Of a stretch of 64,000 nucleotides of DNA, positions 54,000-64,000 are shown in pieces. The translations under genes and the position numbers were made by a program. Source of the DNA: Synaphobranchus kaupii. Lineage: Eukaryota; Chordata; Actinopteri; Anguilliformes; Synaphobranchidae. The DNA lies in contig CM056376.1 in the NCBI GenBank assembly GCA_029718625.1, positions 85,416,356 through 85,480,355 on the forward strand. Direction: 5' to 3'. The notes under the pieces are model-generated. The model saw nothing but the letters and a program-made list of their open reading frames with translations, ran no database searches and had not been told where the DNA came from. Positions within the stretch are counted from its first letter, which is position 1. Each line of letters starts with the position of its first letter.

Positions 54000-56315
54000 C
54001 CCTCCTCCGGACCCCCTCCACCCACCCTGCTCAGCATTCCGGACATTATAAACTTTCCCAGTTGTCACCCCTATTCCTTTTCACCCTCCTGACCAGTAAC
54101 CCGTTTAATGTCTGTGTTCTGAAGGTCATAAGGCAGGGCAACATCTGTGATGTTGTGGTCATAAGGATGGCGGGGTGGTATAGCTGCGCAATCGTCTCCA
54201 GTGCAAGGAGTGGCAATTATCTATGTGTAAGCTCAGCTGCTGAAAGATATGGAGCAGGAAGCGGAAGATCATATTCGGCCTTTGAAGGGGAGCCAGGAGA
54301 GGAGATTAAGCCTTTCAAAACTGCCCCCCCTCAGACTGTTCGCAGGCCTTCGGCACAGACACTGGGGCGGAAGAAAGACCCGCCTCTGATGGCCCCCGTT
54401 TCAGTTACAGGAATGAACTGCCTCCAATATCACTGTGAGACCTGGTCAGGATAAAGGCACCCCACCTTACAATGTGTTTGTTCATGTTTGCTCTGTACTC
54501 CACTGTAACACATGTATATTAAACTGTCCATTGTCCTCTGTTTCTCGTGTGTGTGGGAGGGGCTATAGTGAGTCAGTGTGTGTTCTGTTTTCTGTTTTTG
54601 TAGGGAGTGCATGGGATATTGTACTGAAAATGCACGCATCTGCACACACATGCGCAACAGGCACACAATACATTATCCTTTGACTGTATATTCAAGTTTT
54701 TGACCAGCAATGGTCAGTTTTGGTACAGTACATACATGGTCAAGTACATTGTAATATTACTCTGCAGACCCCTGTCAAAAGTACATTTTTGACATTATCC
54801 ATTTGTGTAACAGGATACCTGCACAGGCAAATCAAGTTAAGTGCCCTCCTCAAATACTACAGCGGTATCCCTCCTGGACGTAACACCTGGAACCTTCTTA
54901 CAAACCTGACACATTAATCACTCCGGCACAGTCGCCTACAGCAATTCTGTTTATGTACCTCTCTCCACCTGGGAACCGAACCTCCTATCATCAGCTCACA
55001 GGCCCAGTTCCCTTAACAAAAACACTGAACTTACAGCTAGGTCAGGAACTGTGTTAGAAAACGTACAAAATTTTCCAGGGGGATTTGGACAGTGTAGCAA
55101 TTAGCCAAGGAGGTTTTTGTTCTCCAGTAAATGCAGCAATTGCTGATCATGTTCATATGCCTATCGCGGTACTGAAGGCAGTAGCCATGCTACATTTTGT
55201 GCTCATTTCGACTCCCTCTTCTCATCCCTCTCTATTTCTTGCCACAGCTTGAGCAACTAAAGCTTATGCAGGCAAAGATAATATCAGGAACTCCCTTGAT
55301 CCTGCTGATTCACTAGACTGTTCGGCATTACTGTAGAGGAAGAAGCTAACGTTCTATCCTTGAACATTGTTGGATGGGAAGCCCAGCCTGAACTCCCAGC
55401 TCACTGTATCCCACTGGTAGGCATGTTTTTGCAAACTACTAGTCTGTTGATGTACGTATGTACTGCACTGAACATGTGAACGAATATTATTACATGTATG
55501 TGTCTCTACTGATATATAGAAAAGCCTTCAATTTGTTATATATTCCAAGAGTTTTCCAGGAATATTTCTTGCCTTCTTTTTCCAAAGATCAAGGAATAAT
55601 TTAGAATTTTTCCTTTCCACTTGATCTGGTTTCAGATTTATTTCCCTCTGAAAACACATTTTGTCAGCATTTTGTGAAAACATACTTGTCCTGTAACAAA
55701 TTTTGATTAAATGATTCTGACGTGGGAGCTAGAGGTTTGCTTTCCATACGTTCCTCTTTATTCACGTCATTATAACACATGATGTTATTTGCTTAGTAGA
55801 GCAAATTCTGGATATACTGTACAAGAGCATTTGCCTAACCATTATTCAAGACTGCCAGTCTGACCAGCAGTGCATGACAACATGTGGGAGTGTGTAACAG
55901 ACAAGTCCCATCTGGGAGGTAACCCCTGTCTGTGATGAAGGTCAAAGGTCAAAAGACAGCAATGACATCTCAAGGCAAGCGAAGTTAGAAAATAGAATAA
56001 TGATCTAGCACAAACTGTTCAAAGAATGTTCCTGTTGATTGTGTCACACAAAATTAAAAACTCACATTCCAAAGACAGTGATATTTTTATTTAACAATGC
56101 AATGGTTAATGTATTAACCCGCAGATCATTATCAGTGATTGTGCTCCATGTATTTAATTAAATACACAATATAAAGGCTCATTTCACTTGCACTTGAACT
56201 GACTGAAAGCAATGCACATACGCACACACTCATCCTTCTCACCACATGCAAATTGCACAGGAAACAAAGAAATACAATAAGGGAAACGGACACACTGCAT
56301 AATGACCATTCAGAA
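54000..56315. other. intergenic DNA, nothing supported
   Basis: No 3' LTR of the element at 51082 was found. A 663-codon frame that crosses the minisatellites ends at 54454 and its non-repeat tail has no recognisable domain. Later frames are short. Confidence 0.45.
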
Positions 56316-56321
56316 TTTATT
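56316..56321 (-). terminator. camk1d: candidate distal poly(A) signal of camk1d
   Basis: The plus strand reads TTTATT, so the minus strand has AATAAA. It is chosen because repeats become frequent to its left; there is no direct evidence of use. Confidence 0.3.
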
Positions 56322-56588
56322 GGAGGGGAAAAAACAATCAATCACTTCCACTTTTCTGTTCATCATGGTATAAACTCTGATATGTGCACATGATTGTCGA
56401 AGGCATTTGTTATATAAGCCCCGTAACAAATTGCCACATCACAGTAATATTAGAATGGGTATGCCACTTCAGAGAAACAGATTGCCTTTATAACATGCAA
56501 AGAGTAAATATTTCACATTTCATTGGGCTTTGGAGAATATTTTTACGGAAATGTAATCACAAGACCTGGAGTTCCACTGGTGTGAAGT

Positions 56589-56626
56589 TTTTTTAATATA
56601 TATATATATAGATAGATATATATTAT
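56589..56626. repeat. (TA)n/(GATA)n microsatellite
   Basis: An alternating TA run passes into GATAGATA and back to TA. It lies near the inferred 3' end of the camk1d transcript. Confidence 0.8.
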
Positions 56627-59600
56627 GAGGGTACAATATATTACCTATGCAAATACTTGTGGAGTTTTTCAGCGCTTTAAACATGCTTGAGTTTCATAAA
56701 AATTATTGTAAAGCGTGTGGAACAGATTCATAGTTTGTTTAATAATAGCTTTTACGAGCACTAGCAATAACAATTTTCTTTTTAAACAAAATTAGTACTT
56801 CAGGGATGTGTGTATATTGTATATCGAGCACAGAGTGTGGCCTGGAATATCAGTCAATTACCAACTTCAGTTGCACCATTGGAACTGTACTGTAAGTGGA
56901 TCTTAAAGGCTAAATTTGGCAAGAAGAAATTAAATATTGAAAGTGTGATTTACATATTACAACAAAAGTTGTGACATAAGCTGTATTTTAAATAGCCCAC
57001 AATAATAGTTTAAAACCACAAAATGAAAAACTACGGGTAAAGTTCTAATATACTTCTTTAAGGTCAAACTTTGGATTCATTACTTTGATCTTGAAAGCAT
57101 TTGGCTTGTCTGTGTTCTTGTGTGACTGATTCAAAATTTCCTCAGTGGATTAGATCACATGTTTAATTTGACAATGGTACATTTTGTCTTAGAAATAAAA
57201 ATGTGGTGCATACGACTTCATTACAGTCAGTGCGGTGATGGGTTCACTGAAATGATACTTATTTGACACAGATTTAACAAGCGAAAATACAATACAATCT
57301 TCCCTCACGGATTCAGGCATCCACACCCATACAATGCCATTCTCAAAGGTCAGTCCTTTACATGAAAACACAGTATTAACAGTTTATCCACAAAACTTTC
57401 ACAAATACACAATGCATTCATTTCAAAAAACAAGAAACAATCAGAGATCAGAACAGTCATTAAAGCTAAAGGGGGGCTGAAAACGTCAAAACAATGAACG
57501 TCAGTCTAAGAATCACACTTAATGATGACAGACAAAACGATGGACTCCAGGGCCCAGTTGCACCAACAGACAGTTTCATTTATGGGCCCGGTTATAATGC
57601 GAAGCCTAGTCTACGTTGTGCGATTTTCACAGACCCTAGGCAACTACCTAACCTCCTGAGCCTATGTCTTTGAGATACAATCACTGAGCAGACGCAGCTT
57701 ATAAAGGGGAAGAAAGACGCATTCGAACAGTGTATCGGTCTGGAATGTAACGATCAGACAGACTACATCGCATTCTCTGTGCCTGGAGGGTTCTGGTGAG
57801 ACATTCAGCTTCATACACCTGACTTCACCCTCCCGCCATTGGGCGGCGCTTCATTCGAACCGTTTCCTGAATGATTTCAAGTCAGCCCTTAAATAATACT
57901 AGGATTTTGTGTGTGGAGTTCATGCCTATGGTGAATGAAGAATTTCTAGGATTCTCTACCCTCTACATGTCTTTGGTAACCACTTGCAGCTCAAATCAGT
58001 GATGCAAACTGACTTACTTCAAGCAAAACACTTGAAGACTTTTCAAAATAGACCCACCTGAATGTGAGTGCAATAGCAATACAAGACATGCATCTGGAGG
58101 TTCTTTAATTTAAAGCGGTTCTTGACCACAGAACTCTAAAGGTCAACAGGCCACTGCAGTCTGTCAAAAGGAAGGTGCGTGCAAACATCTGTTAGCTGTT
58201 AACGCTCTGGGATACCCGGTGAACTGAAGAGATATGTGCTGTTTTTATGCCTACCTACCTGCAGAAGAGACCATAGACAAAAAAAACTTAGGTAAACAGC
58301 AGTATATCATAATGGTTAGTGAACTGGGCATGTACAGCAAAGGTTGTGGGTTTCGATTCCCAACTGTGATGCTGTATGAATGGATTTCACATACAGACGC
58401 GATCTGCCACGCTGGACAAGAGCGTTTTGTGAAAAAGAACAAATAGCAAGCTCTTAACAGGAATCCTTTCTCATTTGATTGTTGCAGTCTAGTTACAGTT
58501 ACATTAGCGGTTTAAAAAAAAAAAACCTTGCGTCAAAGCTGTTGAGGGCAGGCGAGAATGTGCTTTCTAGTACCTGAAAAAGCTTTAATGGACTGAGGGG
58601 CACATGCAATTTACAATGCAGAAGCATATTAACTGTCACTTGCTTTGCGGCTATTCGTTAGATTTGTGTTGCACATATGATTTACATCACAACACATCAC
58701 TGACAAATCGCTAAGGTGACCAATATCTGCATTTTTTCAGAAAGGCAAGCAAAATCTATCTGAACAAGATATCCAGACAAAACATCCAAGTTGGATACTC
58801 ACATCCAGACTAGAACCACAGCTGTCCAGTTTTGAGTGACCAGCGGCCGGACACTCACCTGTCCAGGAGTCCCTCTTGAGTTCAAATCACAGCCAAAGAT
58901 TTACAACTGTTCAGTTAAGATGTGTAACCACAGCAATCACAATGTCCACACACCTTTCACTATATTTGTCTGAGATCCTCAGCAGATAGAGTAAGAAACA
59001 ATTGGGGAGGATAAATCCAATCAGTAATCCAGAAACCCTAGTCGTACTTGTTGATTGTATAAAACAAAAACTAAATAAGCAATAATGGAATGGCAATGAA
59101 CTCTCCTGATTGTACTAAACTGTAATCTTCACAATCCTTAAATGGCTTTCAGGTCAAGGATTTGGTTACTGCAACATCTTTCCGCCAAATTAAATTCAGA
59201 AGGAGAACAGAAACTGAATAATGGGTTTAATATGAGTTCTGGGCATTCCCAACTCCATTTAATCAAAACTGATGAATTGCATTTCATCTTCATTTTCTTA
59301 ATAAAAATGTATCATCACCAGACAGAAAAGATATTTGAAAAACAACTTATAACAGATTTTAAAAATAAACGTACGTTCATAAATGTTTTAATACATTCCA
59401 TAGATTACTTTCTGTTACTTGTTCAATCTTAGAGGTTTGGAAATATATAAACAATACAACAGCAACTCAATTAAGATTTCTTTTTTTTTTTCACCAGCAC
59501 AAATTACAGTAATGAACTGTTTTTTAGAGGCAGTTTACAGCATTATCTAAATTGAAAAATTACAGCCAATATTAACACATTTATAGTACCAACACATTCT

Positions 59601-62049
59601 AGCCAATTTACATACTATCGGTGTCTGTCATTCCCTTTGCATAATTGTAACAAAAATGTTTATATACCAGTTTGTTTTTCTATTTTACGCTTGTTAACCT
59701 TGGTTTGCATACTTCAATGTGAGGAGTGCACACTTCCATCTTAAGAGGAGTGTTTAAAGCATGGACATCCAAACACTTATTGGGCTTAAATCGAATTAGG
59801 TCGTTTTCATAGAACAGACAAATTACTTGGCTATCTACGGTCAGCCTCGTCAGTCCCCGTATTCAGCAGGAACGTTTGACTCACCTCTCCAGAACAACCT
59901 GAATAAACAATGACTGGATTTGGGGGATATTAAAATGAAAAGAAAAAAACACAACAGAGATTGGAGGAGAGCCTTGAGGCAGTAAACCAGTTTGATTTCG
60001 GAGGCCAAAATGAGATAAATGCAAGCTTCTCCTCTTCCGGCTGTTAATTCTGACTGAGTAATAAGTAAACATCCCTGCTGAGTGGAGCAACTCTACTAAG
60101 AAGGGAAACCATTCCCACAAGAGACATTTTGAGACAGTCATTACAGCTTTAATTTCCTTTTATATGTACACAAGGAGAGTTTCACTGTAAGAAAAAATAG
60201 TATCTACTAGTTAAATACAAGTCAAACAGTTTCTCTTTCACATGAGTATCATTCTCTTTCCACAAATTTTGTTAAAAATAAACAGCACAGTTAGATTTTC
60301 AGTGTCAATATGACAGTCAAAATAAAGTGTACAAATACTTGCCATGTTGGATGGGGAAAGTAGGAGCGAGGGGCAAAAGGAACCAGGCACTGAGAGACCA
60401 CACAGCGCTAATCTTTGAGCTCAGCTACTAGCATAATGTTGTTACTATAGCGACAAGGCTCCACTGCAAACAATACGATCGACAGCGAGGAGAAGCAGTT
60501 TGACTGTCAGCAAACTGAATCCATGACTGTCTGAAATGCACTAAATTTATTATTCAAAGGACATCGTACTGAAAGCAATGATGGGGCAAGACCAAAACCA
60601 ATCTCTATTGACACTTCTGAATAATGTCACCTCTTTGATTGTACGTGTTCTTCACCGTACCGCCAACAAACGTGAGGGGGGGGAAATCTCTGGACCTTGA
60701 GCGATGATAACAACATAATCCATTTATATCAGAGTGGGCAAACATCTAATAATCTCTCGTGTGTATGAATCCCACCGCAACCTGATGACAAGTCATAAGA
60801 CCGGACACACCTGACCAGGAGTACCAGATCTGTGCAGGTTAGATTAAGCATTACATCCAATGCAGTTATGGAATTCCCTGAGAACTCATAAACTGGAAAC
60901 AGATCAATGACATTTTACACACTGAAACCATGGCATTTCGGATGAAGCAAAAGGGTCTACCATCTTAGATTCCAAAAACATGTAATAATATTTAAGGTAA
61001 CAATTACACTGTGACTGGTGCAATGGATCCACTGACTTTTAACAGTTGTATCAATGTATCATTCTGTTCTAAACAAACGTCATGGTAAAGTATTTTTTAT
61101 ATACTGTAAATGTATCGCATATAGAATGATTTTACAAAAGTCTTAGAAAGTAAGAAAATAATGAAACATATTAAATGTTTCCATTGACAAATAAATTGTA
61201 CAATGCTATGACCCCATTGTGGGATTTTAAAACAGTTTACAATCTATACCGTCTGTCAGATAAATAGAACTTAATAATCGGTTTAGCTTGTCAAGTCTGA
61301 GAATTCAACTAAAGCTACTGTACAGGACATCGAGCAATGCTTTTCAAAAAACATCCTTCAACAGTCATTTGGTACTCTTTAAGCACTTCTGTACTGTGCG
61401 AATGGATCAATCACAGAGACATCGAATTCCCCTGAAGTCACAAAGCAGGAAATGAAACACTTGATTACCCAGATTACACCTTTTCGACTGAAAAAGCAAG
61501 CAGCACAACCCGCAAAAACAAAACAAAGAGACAGCAGCAGAAACTCAAAAAAAAGATGAACCACAGTTACTAGATTTACTCGACTGAATTACAGATAAGA
61601 ATGACTAGATTGGTAAAAATTTGAATTGTGTAAAAATGATCCTTCCCGAGTGGTCCTTCGTCTCCAGACTGCACACACCGAGCTGTTGCTTTTCATGCGT
61701 ATAACTGTTCTAGACACTCTAACTCTATGGGATGGAGTCTCCCCAGCGGCTGGGCTGGAAGCCGGAAGTGCTGAGGAGATCCGCGGTCGGATCCATGCAG
61801 ATGCGATGTGCTGGGAACGCCATGCGGGGGCTTCGTGTCGGAAGGAGACGGTAGAAAATATGGCGGTTTTAAAGTCCTCTGCTCATCCAGTCCTCCCAGG
61901 TGCGTCGGAGGGGCAGGGCGAGGGGCGGGCTGGGGGGGGGAGGGGGTTTTATCAGGGGTGTGGTCGCTGTGGTGGGGGGCGGGACCGGGGTATGGTCTCC
62001 CCTCTCACAGTGCCGTGGCCTCCCAGCTCGCTCCCCGCGGAACCTGGCG

Positions 62050-62165
62050 TCACTTGGTCCCTGTGTGCACTGTGGTGACGGTGGAGGGGCGTGGCCGGTG
62101 CTGCTCCGGCCCCAAGGGGGGCAGGACCGCCCCCACAGATGACAGGGCCCCCGCGGGAGAGCAGG
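62050..62165 (-). CDS. camk1d: CaM kinase ID (CAMK1D), last coding exon
   Basis: The exon has two bases finishing a split codon, 37 codons and TGA (plus-strand TCA at 62050-62052). The frame reads CSPAGALSSVGAVLPPLG, then PEQHRPRPSTVTTVHTGTK. From memory, human CAMK1D ends ...ERRPRPTTVTAVHSGSK, so RPRPxTVTxVHxGxK is conserved. The acceptor is the GGCAG at 62166-62170 (minus strand), which gives the correct phase with the donor at 63854; an earlier CTGTAG would give the wrong frame. This tail lies behind the calmodulin-binding segment of a cytosolic/nuclear Ser/Thr kinase activated by Ca2+/calmodulin and CaMKK. Confidence 0.92.
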
Positions 62166-63854
62166 CTGCCGATGCCAGGCTACAGGGGGTGGAGGGTGTT
62201 GGTGTACCTGGTCAGAAACAACACCAGATTAAACACCGGCCGACACAGCATGGAGCATCATTGCGAAGCGATGCACAAGCCCACCAACACCAAAACTACA
62301 GCCCTTAGCAACGGAACAGCAAGGCCCTGTGATGTTAGCACAGGGGGGCTAATTCCTCACTGCAGCAACAGAAGCCACACATGTAATGTGAGACCACACC
62401 CAAAAAGAGGAGGAGAAATCCTGAAGGGAGCGTCAAGCTCTATCCAGACACACGTTCAACAAGGAGGTCATTCACGGCAAACTATATCCCCTTGTAACAG
62501 TTACTGCTGAAAGATTGCAAATGGAAGGTTCCATTTTGTTTGTGGACAACCTTGATTTAATTGACATGGGTGTGACAATGAGGAGAACCTCTCACACCAC
62601 AGACTGCAGGCAGATTGTTTTTAAAAGTAAAGAACAAATATTTAATTGAATTATCAAAATGCACCTGTTCACTCTGGATCTTCCCCCTCTGGGCCTTTTT
62701 TGTTCACTCTGCACTAACCTTTTCAGACTTTTAGCTACTGTCATTGAACAATTTTGGCAAACAGAAAAAAGTTGATCATGTTCACAAATGTTAGCTGATG
62801 CTCACCCCGTTGAACGCACAACAAGTGAGGTGAACTGCGGTAAATGGCCTCGTCCCCCTAGTAATCCTAATGCAGTGACACTCGACACACACAGAACTCC
62901 AGTGGTGCTCAGTAAATCATTCAATTAAAAATAAAACCCACAGACACATTCCAAGACAGCGTGCTCATGCCAAAAAAGTGTCATACTGTTATATTTCTTT
63001 GCATCAGACTATGTGCATTTCAAGTTAACATTAAGCACCGTGGTATTTAATGAATGACGCAGCGCTAGAATATTTTTCTAAAGTACCAACTGAAGCAATA
63101 TAAGCCAACCCTAAGTGCATAAAACCCCTGGAATTTTCCATGGGATAACCTGTTTATTCCGGTGGCGTTTTAATGACTGCCTGGGGGAGGCTGTGCATTA
63201 GTGTATTAGATCAGTGTTTTTCAGTACGTCGTGTGCTTTGGGAAGGACACGGGCAGATCCTGTTACAGGGACTGTATTAAGCACTGAAGAACTGGGTTTA
63301 TGTGCCCCACACTGCCATTGCAGGTGACGGGGGGTCAGGTTGCGCCCGGGCCAGCTCAGGCTGATTCATTCGACTGGAATCAGGCCAGATTGTTCCTGGT
63401 AGGTCGCCTGACTTGGCCACAGTGGAAGTCACTATCACAAACAGATGCACACGAAAGCTTAGGCACACGTACAAACAATCACACAGAGCAAAGAAACATC
63501 ATTTCCCAGAAAGAACGTGTTGCTGTGAGTCATCAGGAGGATGTTGTAAGAAAACGCTGGGAGCTGTAATGGGCTGTTGTGAGTGTTCAGGGAGACCTTG
63601 TTATTGTCAAAGGTATATTTCAGTGGGGCGGGGGGGGGGGGGGGGGGGTGTTGATGGCTGATAGGAGCTGGAATATGCTGGCTTTGGTGTAGTTAATTGG
63701 GGGAGGGTGGGGCTGGTTTATTTTGGTTTTGATTGGTTGGCTAATGGTGGAAGCTAGCTTATGGTTCTTTTGACTGGCTTGGGTAATGGGGAGGTGTGAG
63801 GTGTGAGGGCTGCACATTTCGGGGGTGAGAACAAGCTGTCAGGGCAGCACTTAC
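62166..63854 (-). other. camk1d: last intron of camk1d
   Basis: The intron is bounded on the minus strand by GTAAGTGC and GGCAG. It holds a G run at about 63628-63648 on the plus strand. The long plus-strand frames around 61800-62500 overlap the exon's antisense and have no domain. Confidence 0.85.
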
Positions 63855-64000
63855 AGTCCTTGCGGGGCGTGGTGGTGGTAGTGGTGGTGGTGGTGGTGGT
63901 GGTGGTAGCGGTGGTGGAGTCTGTGGACGGGCTCTTAATGTGTGCAGCATTCTGGTTCTGGTTCCGGTTGTGGCTCGGGTGGTTAGCGCTATCGATACTG
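63855..64000 (-). CDS. camk1d: CAMK1D, penultimate coding exon (partial, runs off the window)
   Basis: The visible part reads SIDSANHPSHNRNQNQNAAH, then IKSPSTDSTTA, 13 threonines and PRKD, ending with one base of a split codon before a GTAAG donor. It aligns with human ...SSLDSSNAS...SLASQKDC, so the start (S-[LI]-DS-[SA]-N) and end (KD) are conserved, while an Asn/Gln/His-rich insertion and the threonine run are extra. The kinase domain and the calmodulin-binding helix lie on exons outside the window. Confidence 0.9.
63868..63906 (-). repeat. camk1d: coding (ACC)n microsatellite, 13 Thr codons
   Basis: On the plus strand it is a GGT run, interrupted once by AGT and closed by CGT; on the minus strand it codes eleven ACC, one ACT and one ACG. 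The long pure ACC stretch predicts length polymorphism. Confidence 0.93.

Larger units (their letters stand above)
56300..62049 (-). other. camk1d: probable long 3' UTR of camk1d
   Basis: The stretch follows the camk1d stop on the minus strand, is free of recognisable transposons apart from a possible SINE B-box scrap near 58875, and is rich in AT motifs, in contrast to the intergenic DNA. Minus-strand AATAAA occurs at 56316-56321 (TTTATT on the plus strand), with others upstream, for example near 60546-60551. Human CAMK1D also has a multi-kilobase 3' UTR. The extent is inferred and the true end could be closer to the stop. Confidence 0.45.

Noticed and set aside
52463..54454. 663-codon plus frame and 244-335-codon minus frames over the LTR element
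   Set aside because: All follow from unit lengths divisible by three; they lack a unique head, and their non-repeat parts show no domain.
58860..58905. SINE remnant suggested by GAGTTCAAATCACAGCCAA
   Set aside because: The match to the SINE at 49416 is only about 20 bp around the B-box, too short to bound an element.
61626..62510. Overlapping plus-strand frames of 139-166 codons near the camk1d end
   Set aside because: They lie antisense to the camk1d last exon and its GC-rich surroundings, and have no recognisable domain.
1..64000. CRISPR arrays, bacterial operons or integrated viral genomes
   Set aside because: No spaced identical repeats of CRISPR type, no ribosome-binding-site-led gene strings, and no envelope- or capsid-bearing viral genome were seen; retroelement remains are LINE or Ty3/gypsy.

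Overview
The window is vertebrate nuclear DNA, almost certainly from a teleost fish. Its repeats are a teleost-type mix: a Rex1-like LINE, an L2-like LINE, a tRNA-headed V-SINE-like SINE, Tc1 relics, sushi-class Ty3/gypsy relics, PIF/Harbinger and hAT elements, and many micro- and minisatellites. No bacterial-type operon, CRISPR array or viral genome was seen.

Two host genes can be recognised, pointing at each other. At the left, on the plus strand, is the last coding exon of ccdc3 (4670-4951) with a short 3' UTR. At the right, on the minus strand, are the last two coding exons of camk1d (63855-64000, continuing past the window edge, and 62050-62165) and a probable long 3' UTR reaching down to about 56.3 kb. 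In human, CAMK1D and CCDC3 are also convergent neighbours on 10p13, so this is conserved synteny. The roughly 50 kb between the two 3' ends holds no host gene that I can support.

The left part (1-4.7 kb) is probably the last ccdc3 intron. It holds a degenerate tandem array with a 218-bp period. From 7.2 to 16 kb there is a 3.8-kb TAA-flanked Harbinger-type element carrying a nested hAT foldback, two solo LTRs of one family in opposite orientation, and a 1.9-kb Harbinger-type element with GGGCCC ends. From 18 to 26.4 kb come a 161-bp satellite, a 1.5-kb element with perfect 43-bp terminal repeats and 8-bp target duplication that keeps a broken THAP gene start and a broken YqaJ/SWIM-type gene start, a Tc1-derived MITE, an array with a recurrent CCAAC/GTTGG dyad, and a TTAA-flanked element with a Harbinger-type element nested inside that encodes a MADF exon.

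From 26.4 to 35.7 kb lie sushi-class gypsy remains with one LTR, a second Tc1 relic, a 1.3-kb minisatellite of 25-bp units, and a 5'-truncated Rex1-like LINE whose 675-codon reverse-transcriptase frame is still open. From 37.6 to 45 kb there is a third solo LTR split by a Harbinger copy, a third Harbinger copy split by a gypsy fragment, and a 59-bp satellite that seems to have grown from a junction between two transposons and was then split by a further TAA-flanked element. An L2-like LINE (45.9-49.0 kb), a SINE and an LTR element whose open frame is built of coding minisatellites (51.1-54.0 kb) complete the intergenic region.

Most of the DNA can thus be read as layered insertions whose relative order is recoverable from target-site duplications. 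All family names are from pattern recognition by eye; no database search was possible.
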